Assembly: GCF_001857945.1 (NCBI RefSeq) | Contig: NZ_CP017770.1 | Coordinates: 2,294,001-2,358,000, forward strand | Origin: Paenibacillus crassostreae | GTDB taxonomy: Bacteria; Bacillota; Bacilli; Paenibacillales; Paenibacillaceae | Direction of reading: 5' to 3' | DNA: 64,000 bases | In this document: positions 42,301-49,332 of the stretch, piece after piece | How the letters are laid out: the number at the start of each line of letters is the position of its first letter | Position numbering within the stretch: the first letter of the stretch is position 1 | Translations under genes and position numbers: made by a program | The notes under the pieces: generated by a model | Seen by the model: only the letters and a program-made list of their open reading frames with translations | Databases searched by the model: none | What the model was told of the DNA's origin: nothing

Positions 42301-42771
42301 AGACACATAGATCCCTTGCGGTGCTATATGAGAAGTAGGGTATGTCTTCAACCATACGGAGCGATAGATTCCGGCACCAGAATACCAACGTGAATTAGGC
42401 GATTGATGGATGACATGTACAACAATTTCGTTCTTACCTTCAATCAGGTAGGAAGTGATATCCATTTCAAAGCTGGCATAGCCATTCTTCCAAGTTCCAA
42501 CTTCATGACCATTCACAATTAACGTTGAATCCATATATACACCTTCAAAATAAAGTGTGTATATGGTCTGCGGGGATATTTCAGTTAGTTCTATTGTCTT
42601 CTTGTACCAACCATCGCCATCTTCATATAAATTATTCGCATCATAAATTAACCAATCATGAGGAAGCGTTACGGCAACCCATTCATCTGATTGAGATACC
42701 GACTCATAGTTCGTATGTAATGGCTGTTTCGTGAATAACCAATCGTTGTTAATCTTCAGTTTCTTACTCAT
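39304..42771 (-). CDS. GH2 beta-galactosidase-type enzyme with Ig-like and sandwich domains
   Basis: A 1155-residue glycoside hydrolase family 2 enzyme without a signal peptide. Sugar-binding domain at about 5 to 145, Ig-like sandwich at about 155 to 260, TIM barrel at about 262 to 560. Acid/base is E383 in 'MWSIGNEIYD' and nucleophile E462 in 'IYGSETSST'. A DUF4982-type domain follows at about 590 to 660, a further Ig-like domain at about 670 to 770, and C-terminal Ig/CBM-like modules to 1155. The layout is that of large beta-galactosidases of Bacillota and Bacteroidota; beta-glucuronidase or another beta-glycosidase is possible. It has its own promoter and a dyad operator, so it is regulated apart from the xylan genes. 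Confidence 0.88.
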   Translation of the reverse strand: MSKKLKINNDWLFTKQPLHTNYESVSQSDEWVAVTLPHDWLIYDANNLYEDGDGWYKKTIELTEISPQTIYTLYFEGVYMDSTLIVNGHEVGTWKNGYASFEMDITSYLIEGKNEIVVHVIHQSPNSRWYSGAGIYRSVWLKTYPTSHIAPQGIYVSTIQNETNWHVELDTEVVIDGTSNSTSTYKLRHRIVDGQHNVVTQSDVQFHAEDRLIKTTLMVTNPLVWDIIDPTLYTLHTELIIDDTVIDDEDLNFGFRTIAFDTEKGFFLNGRHVKLNGVCQHHDLGSLGAAVNRVALKRQMSLLQEMGVNAIRTSHNMPAVELMELADEMGILIVSEAFDMWERPKNPYDHARFFPEWWERDVASWVRRDRNHPSMLMWSIGNEIYDTHADERGQEVTRELLAGVQLHDPRENAVVTIGSNYMPWENAQKCADIVKFAGYNYAEKYYETHHQEHPDWFIYGSETSSTVQSRGIYHFPLAQSVLSDDDEQCSSLGNSSTSWGAKSTERCIIDDRDAKFSLGQFIWTGFDYIGEPTPYSTKNSYFGQLDTAGFKKDSFYIYQAEWTNYKSAPMVHIFPYWDFSEGQTIDIRVCSNAPKIELFFNEQSKGVFHIDHAHGQKLIGEWQIPYTKGTLKAVAYDENGQVIATDSQCSFGDAAEMILTPDKTAMQADGSDLIFVEISSHDLDGNHVANANNRVHITVDGPARLVGLDNGDSTDYDSYKGNNRRMFSGKLLAIIASTNESGTIVVTANSKGLPTSKLTLSSVASSNSSEAEGELSLYSYSAMHEALLQNSELVQAAGEIPVRKLEIICPEGTQFSPEKTTLPIRVKIHPSNATYQEVEWRVTNVAGVESNNATLVANGQEAMVTALGDGKIYIRCATKNGSNNTKMYSLLEMEIQNMGQAFIQPYEFVSAAYHSDKSYNLTNGNDRGMASSRDGESLIGFERVDFGPYGSNEITLPIFSLDDLRLDIEIWEGAPGDEQAERLTVVSYQKPSIWNTYQEEMYTLPKVLTGVTSIYFLLRSKIHLKGFQFKKRLKGFEQLNALDNNAIYGDSFTITSDAIENIGNNVSLIFEDMDFGEIGSRKLVIQGHSPIENNTIHVLFSSEQGDSKQLLEFNFTEGYCEREYMIEQVKGLQTVTFVFLPGSQFNFKSFQFHIE

Positions 42772-42789
42772 GGTTTGTTGTCTCCTTTA

Positions 42790-42841
42790 TTGACATACTT
42801 CTTGTCAAAAGATTATATATTTCCAAAATGGACACTTACAA
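42790..42841 (-). promoter_or_regulatory. Promoter of the GH2 gene with a downstream dyad operator
   Basis: On the minus strand -35 TTGTAA (42836-42841), an 18-bp spacer and a perfect -10 TATAAT (42812-42817). Just downstream, near the expected start of transcription, is the inverted repeat TTGACA-N7-TGTCAA (42790-42808). This is a typical place for a repressor; the regulator is not identified. Confidence 0.55.
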
Positions 42842-42897
42842 AATATCTTATCACTGAATGTTTTTTTGGGCTATAGCATGACTGTTATACAAGCAAA

Positions 42898-42919
42898 AGC
42901 CCACTCAGGTGAGCGGGCT
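42898..42919 (-). terminator. Terminator of the pspA-ydjGHI operon
   Basis: AGCCCGCTC / GAGTGGGCT stem with one mismatch and a TTTTGCTT tail on the minus strand, about 30 bp after the ydjI stop. Confidence 0.75.
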
Positions 42920-42948
42920 CTATTTAATTGAATTGGCTGCCGGTCCAG

Positions 42949-43959
42949 TTAAAGCTTCTGACCGCAATTCGAACAGAATTTAGCGCCTTCAGTTTTCGTA
43001 CCACAATTCGGACAGAAGTTGGGCTTCTTATCGCCTTCTGCAGAAGAAGGAGCAGGTGCAGATTGCTGCTTCTCAGCAGAAGGCTTTTGGTTCTGATTTG
43101 AGTTCTGATTGATATTCTTCATCATTTCATTAGCCATATTCATTCCCATCATCATACCCGCCATATCCGAAGCAGCACCGCCACCTTGTACTTTGCCAGA
43201 TGAAATACCTTCCGTCATGCTAACTTGTTGGAATTTCTGTAGGTTACCGATCATTTCGTGGGAAGCTGTTTTCGTGATCATATCTTGAATTTCTTTAGGG
43301 TAATTGAAGCTCATCACTTGAAATCCTGTAATCGTCATCCCGTTGTCCATAATCTGCATATCGAGATCTTCACGGATCCCTTTGGCAATATCTGATGCGT
43401 TCGCCTGAAGATTAAACATATCTTTTCCTTCGCGGCTAATCCACTTCATTAATAACTGATCTAACACAGAAGTAATCCGAATCTTAACATCATCCACAAG
43501 ATAACTATTTCTCATGCCAGCAATCTTATCGATCAACGTAACATAATCATTCACTTTGAAATTGAACGTTCCATTCGCGCGAATAGGCATGCCGCCCGGA
43601 AGCTGCGGAGTTGGGATCAGAATCGGATTCTGTGTTCCCCACTTGACAGTGAATTCCTTCGTATTAACGAATAAGACTTCCACCCTCATCCCACTGTTAA
43701 AGCCAAACTTGAATCCTTTTAACGTAGATAGGAATGGGACGATGTCCGAATCAACATTGAATTCCCCTTCATCCTCAAAAATCCCTTCGATCTTACCGTT
43801 ATTCACAAAAATAGCATCCTGACCAGAGCGAATAATGAGCTTACTTCCTTTTTTAATCTCCTGATTGTTCCACTTCCAAAAGATCATATCATCTCTAAAC
43901 TCTTCCCATTCCACAACGTTTGCAAATTGATTTTTAAAGAAACCCATTATTAACTCCAC
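42949..43959 (-). CDS. ydjI: SPFH-domain protein with C-terminal double zinc ribbon (YdjI-like)
   Basis: A 336-residue protein with an SPFH / virion-core-like domain at about 25 to 230 and a Met/Gly/Asn-rich stretch ('MAGMMMGMNMANEMMKNIN'). A C-terminal double zinc ribbon has CPNC...CSNC spacing ('FCPNCGTKTEGAKFCSNCGQ'). It matches Bacillus subtilis YdjI, the last gene of the pspA-ydjGHI operon. SPFH proteins form membrane-associated oligomers, and YdjI has been linked to recruiting PspA to the membrane. It begins 8 bp after ydjH and is followed by a terminator, in the same order as in B. subtilis. Confidence 0.9.
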   Translation of the reverse strand: MELIMGFFKNQFANVVEWEEFRDDMIFWKWNNQEIKKGSKLIIRSGQDAIFVNNGKIEGIFEDEGEFNVDSDIVPFLSTLKGFKFGFNSGMRVEVLFVNTKEFTVKWGTQNPILIPTPQLPGGMPIRANGTFNFKVNDYVTLIDKIAGMRNSYLVDDVKIRITSVLDQLLMKWISREGKDMFNLQANASDIAKGIREDLDMQIMDNGMTITGFQVMSFNYPKEIQDMITKTASHEMIGNLQKFQQVSMTEGISSGKVQGGGAASDMAGMMMGMNMANEMMKNINQNSNQNQKPSAEKQQSAPAPSSAEGDKKPNFCPNCGTKTEGAKFCSNCGQKL

Positions 43960-43967
43960 CTCATCCT

Positions 43968-44747
43968 TTAAAATGATCCTCTGCTACCACTATGTGAATG
44001 ACCACCACCGGTAGTTCCTCCGCCACCACCTGAGCCACCGCCATTGTTCTTCTCGATCTTCTGTCTCGTTGTTGTTGTCCGAAGGTATTGGTCACGATGT
44101 TCCAGAACCCCTGAAGTGCTTGCATCTTCATAGGTTTGCCGATTTACCGTCACTCGACCACCCGAGCGATAAGCCATTAGACCCACGACTAGCCCTCCGA
44201 CCCCTAGTGAAACAGCCAATTGAAACCAACCATTAAACAATATATTGTCCGGGTTCACATCTGGCTCAAACCCCATATATCTGTGAGCTGTTTTAATATA
44301 CTTTTCAAATGCTAGCTTATAGTCGCCATTCGCTAAATCCGGCGTAATCTTTGCATTTATCTTATCAAGCCTGCCGTCATCGAGGTACTCTTTACCTTTA
44401 TAAAATCCAGCTAAATAGAAATCTCTGTTTCTCATATCCATCGTTAGTATGACTGCATTCCCATGTGCCTTATCATACCCTGGGGCCTGCTCATCGTAGA
44501 AATCTTGTGTCATGACCATCACATCAACATTATCTTCATTGTTAGTAGTATAAATAATGATGTCTGTTTCTCGCTCAGCTCCGTATTTATTAGCCATTAC
44601 GTTCAGCTCATTATACTCATCCTGAGTTAGTAAACCCGCTTCATCATAGATTAATGTCTTCAATTCTGTTGCAGCCACCGTCGTCTCCATCGGAACCGCT
44701 AGATACACTGCGAGGAAGAACAGGATCGCTATAATCCTTCTATTCAT
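43968..44747 (-). CDS. ydjH: TPM-domain membrane protein (YdjH-like)
   Basis: A 259-residue exported membrane protein: signal peptide 1 to about 27, TPM domain at about 30 to 165 ('LIYDEAGLLTQDEYNELNVM'), membrane segment at about 178 to 197, and a Gly/Ser/His-rich tail typical of TPM proteins. The frame is open far upstream into ydjG, but a start at the ATG 44747 (or the GTG 44753, overlapping the ydjG stop) gives a proper signal peptide. The four-gene set fits the PspA envelope-stress module. Confidence 0.87.
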   Translation of the reverse strand: MNRRIIAILFFLAVYLAVPMETTVAATELKTLIYDEAGLLTQDEYNELNVMANKYGAERETDIIIYTTNNEDNVDVMVMTQDFYDEQAPGYDKAHGNAVILTMDMRNRDFYLAGFYKGKEYLDDGRLDKINAKITPDLANGDYKLAFEKYIKTAHRYMGFEPDVNPDNILFNGWFQLAVSLGVGGLVVGLMAYRSGGRVTVNRQTYEDASTSGVLEHRDQYLRTTTTRQKIEKNNGGGSGGGGGTTGGGHSHSGSRGSF

Positions 44748-44749
44748 AT

Positions 44750-45781
44750 TCACCAGAACCCGCCCCCCACCATCAATGAAATGAGCTTCAGTGAAAGAAG
44801 TGAGACACCCGAAATACCTGCAAACCATGCCGTCACTTTTGCCTTACTGATCGGGGGTTTACCAACCACCTTACCCGTCTGAGCATTCATAGCAAACATA
44901 TGATCTGTCTTATTATAGTCATAGTGTACCACCCATACCGGAAGCAGAACATAATCTGCTTGTTGTAATTTGGTATCAATTTGTTTGTCGGTGAAACTCA
45001 TGGTTGTATATCCTGCCGTCGCAGACTGAATAGATGATTGAATATATTCATTAATTTTTTCTTTCGCTCGTGGGAAAAGTTCCTCATCGTTATAACTGTA
45101 TTTTTCCGCGATATAACCTGCTAGATACGGTGTTTTGAAACTTTTTAGCTGATCATATGGAAAAGGTTCAAGTCGATCCATCAGTTCATCATTCATTTTC
45201 TCCGCAGCATCGATCGGTAGATTCACATAGTTCAGACGAAGCTTACGGTATACATCAAAATGCTGTGTTTCTGTAATCTGGTAATCGCCTCTTCGGAAGG
45301 ATCTCACCTTCGTGCCATGACCATGAACCTCAACATTATTATGTAATTCATATAGCCAAAAGGGTACATAGACCCCCGTTATCCCTTTGATTCGATCCGC
45401 TGTCATGAACCCATTGGGCGTCAGCCGACCATTCCTACACCATTTCTTAAAAGCATTCTTAGCCTCTTCTTTACTAATTGAAAAAGGGATAACCTTCGCT
45501 GGAGCAAGCGTCCCCGTCAACCGGTCGCCGAGAACAACAGCTGAACCACAGAAGCTACAGACTGTTGCGGTTGTCTCCGCTTCGGTCATAATGACTGCTC
45601 CGCAACTGTTGCAATGGTACTCCATTACCTCATCTTCTGAAAAGGTATTCTTGATCAAAGGATCAGGAAGTTGTTCAACATTATCTTTTCTTCCGCAGCT
45701 GTGACAAGATAACATTCCTGTCTCACTATCAAAGACCATCCCACTCCCGCAGTTTGGACATTTGTATTCAATAACTGGCAT
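44750..45781 (-). CDS. ydjG: Zinc-ribbon membrane protein (YdjG-like)
   Basis: A 343-residue protein that begins with two TFIIB-type zinc ribbons (CPNC...CHSC at about 8 to 31 and CNSC...CSFC at about 57 to 78). A beta-rich soluble domain follows, and a C-terminal hydrophobic segment at about 315 to 338. This is the layout of B. subtilis YdjG, which with YdjH and YdjI forms a membrane complex acting with PspA. It lies 26 bp after pspA and is coupled to ydjH at the stop/start. Confidence 0.88.
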   Translation of the reverse strand: MPVIEYKCPNCGSGMVFDSETGMLSCHSCGRKDNVEQLPDPLIKNTFSEDEVMEYHCNSCGAVIMTEAETTATVCSFCGSAVVLGDRLTGTLAPAKVIPFSISKEEAKNAFKKWCRNGRLTPNGFMTADRIKGITGVYVPFWLYELHNNVEVHGHGTKVRSFRRGDYQITETQHFDVYRKLRLNYVNLPIDAAEKMNDELMDRLEPFPYDQLKSFKTPYLAGYIAEKYSYNDEELFPRAKEKINEYIQSSIQSATAGYTTMSFTDKQIDTKLQQADYVLLPVWVVHYDYNKTDHMFAMNAQTGKVVGKPPISKAKVTAWFAGISGVSLLSLKLISLMVGGGFW

Positions 45782-45807
45782 CTACTCACCTCTATCACAA
45801 GGAACTT

Positions 45808-46497
45808 TTAATTCTTATTGTTCATTTGATCTTTCATTGCGGCCAACTCATCTTCTGGATTCTTACTTGGATTAGTCTGGGCATTAGTGCTCTTCTCCAA
45901 TTCTGCGAATAGATCATCCAGATCGTCCTTCGGTTCTGCTCTAAGTTCAGCTAAAGCCATAGCTTCATTATAAGCTTGATCAACCTTCTCTTCTAAGGTA
46001 TCTAATACGGGGTCACTATCTACAGAGGAACCGCTAGAGTTTATTTTTTGCTGTGCTTTGGTAGCTGCCATTCTCTCCTTCAAACGGAGTTGTCGTGCTT
46101 CCAACTGGCCCATATCTAATATGATTTTTTCCTGCATTTGTTGCATCCTTAAGGCGTTAGCAGAAGCCACGTCATAGGCGGTTTGTAATTGCTTTTGTTT
46201 CTCTATCTGTTTTGCCTTTCGCTCAAGAAATTTTAGGGCGTCTTCATCATTACCGGAATCCACTGACTTTTCGGCATATCGTTGCAGCTTTCTAATCTCA
46301 GCTGTGCATTCATCAAGTGTTCTTTGGGCTCTACTCTCATCTGAGAGTACCGAAGCCGTCTCCGCCTTGACCTTGCCAAGGTCCATATTCAGATTTCGCA
46401 TATAATCATTCATCATCTTCTCTGGATCTTCTGCCTTATCCAATAAAGCATTAACATTGCTTGCCATAATATCTCTAAACCTAGACAAGATTCCCAT
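45808..46497 (-). CDS. pspA: PspA/IM30-family envelope-stress protein
   Basis: A 229-residue, almost fully helical coiled-coil protein that starts 'MGILSRFRDIMASNVNALLDKAEDP', the PspA/IM30 amphipathic helix and first coil (split at residue 15). Such proteins assemble ESCRT-III-like rods and spirals on damaged membranes. It is the first gene of the pspA-ydjG-ydjH-ydjI operon. A GGAGG site lies 6 bases before the ATG. A SigW-like promoter lies about 50 bp upstream, matching the control of the B. subtilis operon. Confidence 0.93.
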   Translation of the reverse strand: MGILSRFRDIMASNVNALLDKAEDPEKMMNDYMRNLNMDLGKVKAETASVLSDESRAQRTLDECTAEIRKLQRYAEKSVDSGNDEDALKFLERKAKQIEKQKQLQTAYDVASANALRMQQMQEKIILDMGQLEARQLRLKERMAATKAQQKINSSGSSVDSDPVLDTLEEKVDQAYNEAMALAELRAEPKDDLDDLFAELEKSTNAQTNPSKNPEDELAAMKDQMNNKN

Positions 46498-46535
46498 GAT
46501 GAGCCTCCTTCGAAAAGAGTTATATTACCCTATAA

Positions 46536-46562
46536 TACATTACTTGAGGATAAAAGGTTTCA
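46536..46562 (-). promoter_or_regulatory. ECF-sigma (SigW-like) promoter of pspA
   Basis: On the minus strand TGAAAC (46557-46562), followed by CTTTT, and after 17 bp TGTA (46536-46539). The SigW consensus is TGAAAC-N16-CGTA, so the -35 is perfect and the -10 differs by one base and one bp of spacing. Confidence 0.55.
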
Positions 46563-46586
46563 TTTGCCAATCTCCATAGCAAAAAA

Positions 46587-46624
46587 AGGCAGCCGCTCCC
46601 CCTATAATGAAGGAACGACTGCCT
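46587..46624 (-). terminator. Terminator of the ABC exporter gene / EPS-lasso-like operon
   Basis: AGGCAG...CTGCCT hairpin (46619-46624 with 46587-46592, extended by CG and TCC/GGA pairs) with TTTTTTT on the minus strand, just after the ABC exporter stop. Confidence 0.8.
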
Positions 46625-46633
46625 CATGAATGC

Positions 46634-48439
46634 CTACATCTCAGTACCCGTTTGATAATTAAGCAACTGTCTAAAAGTGCCTTTGGTCTCCTGTGATAGC
46701 TGCTGATAACCCCCTTGCTGAATAACTTCACCCTGCTCCATGACAATCACCTGATCTGCATTGCGAATCGTAGATAGTCGATGGGCGATGACGATAATGG
46801 TCATGCTTCCTTTCAGAAGTTCCAGCGCCCCTTGAATCAATTGTTCGTTCTCACTGTCCAACGCGCTTGTCGCTTCATCTAGCACAAGAATAGCAGGACG
46901 CTTCAAGATCGCTCTCGCTAGTACGATCCGCTGCCGCTCTCCTCCTGACAACCGGATTCCTCGATCACCGATGACCGTATCCAGACCTCGAGGAAGCTTG
47001 CGCACAAATTCTTCGGAAGCCGAGAATGACAAGGCTTCCCACAGTTCAGCATCATTAGCGTTAGGATTAACCAGCTTCAGATTATCGCGAATGCTCTCAT
47101 TGAAGAGAAAGGGATCCTGTGCCACATATCCGATCGAACTGCGTAGAGATAGAAGCTGTTGCTCATCTCTAAGAGTCTCACCATCAATCATCACCTGACC
47201 ATTCTCCGGATGAATCATTCCCATCAACATATCGATAAGCGTACTTTTGCCTGCACCTGATTTGCCAACGATTGCCGTCATACGGTTGGCGGGAATATGT
47301 ATATTAATATCACTTAAAGCGAATACGGGTTCATTGGAATCGTATCGGTAGTTCACATCTCGGCATTCTATTCCTTCCTGCATTTTCAATCGGTCAGGTT
47401 CACGCATAGAGGCTATTTCTCCGATTTCCTTGTCTGTCTCATATTCCATTTGCAGATTGCGCATCGCCTGAAATGCTGGAAAACTGGATACAAGTTGCTC
47501 GGTACTCGATTGAATGCTAATAAACCTCGGCCACAACCGCGAGAAGATAAGAACAACAATAATTAATTGTTCCACTGGTGTATGGATCACCTCAAGGGCC
47601 AGATAGACGAAACCGGCAATCAGTACAACAGAGGATAGGCGATAAATAAGCTGAGACAAGGAATTAACCCTTCCCAATTGGATGAAGTTATGCTCCATTT
47701 TTGTGGATAGATTTTTGAACCAGACAATGTGAGATTGCTCTAGTCTATTGCTCTTAATATCCTTAATACCATTGAAATGATCGTTGATTCCTCCAAAATA
47801 ATACTTAGACAATTCTGTTGTCTGTTCACCAAGATTCTTCGACTTTTTAATGAATTTACGTGAATAAAGAGCTATTAGTCCGCCACTGATCATAACAACT
47901 ATCGTTAGTACAGGAGAGAGCCATAAGGCAAGACCGATCTGTATGATGGTGAAAATGATGGAAGTAATCATCTGCAAGAATAATGAGGTACCGTAATTCA
48001 CTCGCCCAAGTTCATTCGTCAAAATATGATTAAAGTCTGACTTGCGCTTGCGCAGGAAGAACTCCCATTTGGCTTGAATCAGTCCACGATACGTCTCGAT
48101 CCGGAGCGTACGAATAAAGTTTTGCAGAATCCTCGCATTCAACAAGGTCTGGCTTCGCTGGAGCAGTGCCTCCCCCCCCACGATAACGACATATACGGCT
48201 AGTACAATCGGCAAATTCAACTCAAATGACCATGATTCAATTATATCTAATAAAGAAGAGATCAATGGCACGCCATCCATACTCATGTCAAATACGCCTA
48301 TGATACTGAGAAGGGGAACGATCAAATAGATACCTATACCATCCAGTAAACTGATGAGTAGCGTCATGGACATATTGATATACAATCTGAACCCTGCGAC
48401 ATGATGCATTTTACGAATAAAATAAAATAAATCTTTCAT
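46634..48439 (-). CDS. ABC exporter, fused permease and ATPase (peptide/lasso-exporter type)
   Basis: A 601-residue half-transporter: six membrane segments at about 20 to 320 and an ATPase domain at about 355 to 590. Walker A is 'GKSGAGKST', signature 'LSGGERQR', Walker B 'ILVLDEATSALD', H-loop 'IAHRLST'; all intact. It is the last gene after a PqqD-like and a B2-type gene, the place of the immunity/export gene (D) in lasso-peptide clusters, but it could equally export a lipid-linked or peptide product of the polysaccharide locus. A run of eight G on the coding strand (48172-48179) lies in its 5' third. Confidence 0.85.
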   Translation of the reverse strand: MKDLFYFIRKMHHVAGFRLYINMSMTLLISLLDGIGIYLIVPLLSIIGVFDMSMDGVPLISSLLDIIESWSFELNLPIVLAVYVVIVGGEALLQRSQTLLNARILQNFIRTLRIETYRGLIQAKWEFFLRKRKSDFNHILTNELGRVNYGTSLFLQMITSIIFTIIQIGLALWLSPVLTIVVMISGGLIALYSRKFIKKSKNLGEQTTELSKYYFGGINDHFNGIKDIKSNRLEQSHIVWFKNLSTKMEHNFIQLGRVNSLSQLIYRLSSVVLIAGFVYLALEVIHTPVEQLIIVVLIFSRLWPRFISIQSSTEQLVSSFPAFQAMRNLQMEYETDKEIGEIASMREPDRLKMQEGIECRDVNYRYDSNEPVFALSDINIHIPANRMTAIVGKSGAGKSTLIDMLMGMIHPENGQVMIDGETLRDEQQLLSLRSSIGYVAQDPFLFNESIRDNLKLVNPNANDAELWEALSFSASEEFVRKLPRGLDTVIGDRGIRLSGGERQRIVLARAILKRPAILVLDEATSALDSENEQLIQGALELLKGSMTIIVIAHRLSTIRNADQVIVMEQGEVIQQGGYQQLSQETKGTFRQLLNYQTGTEM

Positions 48440-48462
48440 TAATGAATAACCCCTTATGCGGA

Positions 48463-48945
48463 TTACCGCTTCATAGTCGTCAGAGCTTCAGCTTGTTTAT
48501 CATTCCCGAAAATCCCTACTACGGTATATTTCTCATGTCCTTCTTTGCCCGTTAAAATATATGAACCACTACGCAACCAAGCATGCGCAACCATCTGACC
48601 CTTCTCATCTCGGCCACTTCCCAGATACATCGTGCTCGGGATCCCTCTTCGCTCAAGCATCTTCATCGCTGCGATGGCCTTGACCATACACTGGCTTTCC
48701 CACCACGTGACACGGCTCATCGTATGAACAGCCCTCGACACTTTACGTAGCAGTAAGAGGTCCTGTTCCGTATAGCTCGTAAACGAAGTTTCCTTCATGT
48801 GACTCCCTAAAGAAGGAGCTACTTTGGAGAAGGGGAGTAGTTTAAGCACCCTCCCCCACGCCAAGTAGAAATACGCCTCTACGAACATCCACTTTACATC
48901 AAGAGGATAAGAACTAAATCTGCGTACTTTTCTATACAAGCTCAT
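48463..48945 (-). CDS. Lasso-peptide-type B2 protein (transglutaminase-like cysteine protease)
   Basis: A 160-residue protein of the transglutaminase-like family that removes leader peptides in lasso-peptide pathways. C86 ('WWESQCMVKA', with the preceding W/E pair usual for the family) and H121 ('VAHAWLRSG') form the core of the Cys-His-Asp triad; the third residue is not evident at its usual place after HAWxxxxG. The frame is open 24 codons upstream, but the ATG at 48945 shares one base with the stop of the PqqD-like gene (TAATG) and follows AGGTGAG, so it is the start. No precursor peptide gene is seen. Confidence 0.8.
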   Translation of the reverse strand: MSLYRKVRRFSSYPLDVKWMFVEAYFYLAWGRVLKLLPFSKVAPSLGSHMKETSFTSYTEQDLLLLRKVSRAVHTMSRVTWWESQCMVKAIAAMKMLERRGIPSTMYLGSGRDEKGQMVAHAWLRSGSYILTGKEGHEKYTVVGIFGNDKQAEALTTMKR

Positions 48946-49238
48946 TATTGTTTTCTCACCTGTACGATGCCTTCGGCTGCAAGCTGCTGTAGGAATGTGT
49001 ATACTTGCTGCTCGCATACGTTAGGTTCAATCTCATACTCGGTCACTAATTGCTCAACCATCCCAGTCACCGTGTTAGGCGAAGATAGAAGCTCCCAGAT
49101 CCGCCCGCCTATTTGACCGAGATTATAATATTTGCCGTTCTCGATGCTCAGCATCACTTTCTCGCCATCCATATCACTTACCAGGAAACCCTCCGATTGT
49201 ACGATAAAATCATCCGTTGCGATAAGTTCAGTGCTCAT
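48945..49238 (-). CDS. PqqD-like peptide-recognition protein (lasso B1 type)
   Basis: A 97-residue winged-helix protein of the PqqD / RRE family that binds leader peptides. The core reads 'VMLSIENGKYYNLGQIGGRIWELL', split in the family as a strand (VMLSIENGKYYNL) and a helix (GGRIWELL), followed by the usual recognition helices. AAGGAGG lies 9 bases before the ATG. It is the first gene behind the promoter/operator at 49280-49302 and is coupled to the B2-type gene by a TAATG overlap. In lasso clusters the B1-B2 pair processes the precursor. The partner substrate here is unknown. Confidence 0.85.
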   Translation of the reverse strand: MSTELIATDDFIVQSEGFLVSDMDGEKVMLSIENGKYYNLGQIGGRIWELLSSPNTVTGMVEQLVTEYEIEPNVCEQQVYTFLQQLAAEGIVQVRKQ

Positions 49239-49279
49239 GAATAATAGCCTCCTTGATTGAATTAAGATACATCATTTCT

Positions 49280-49302
49280 ATGATACAAATTGTATCATTA
49301 TA
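49280..49302 (-). promoter_or_regulatory. Perfect 19-bp dyad over a -10 box before the PqqD-like gene
   Basis: ATGATACAA-A-TTGTATCAT (49280-49298) is a perfect 9-1-9 inverted repeat. On the minus strand its left edge overlaps a perfect -10 TATAAT (49297-49302); no good -35 is seen. This is the layout of a repressor site controlling the PqqD-like, B2-type and ABC genes. Confidence 0.6.
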
Positions 49303-49332
49303 TTGGAATTTGGGAAAGTAATTCTACAACGA

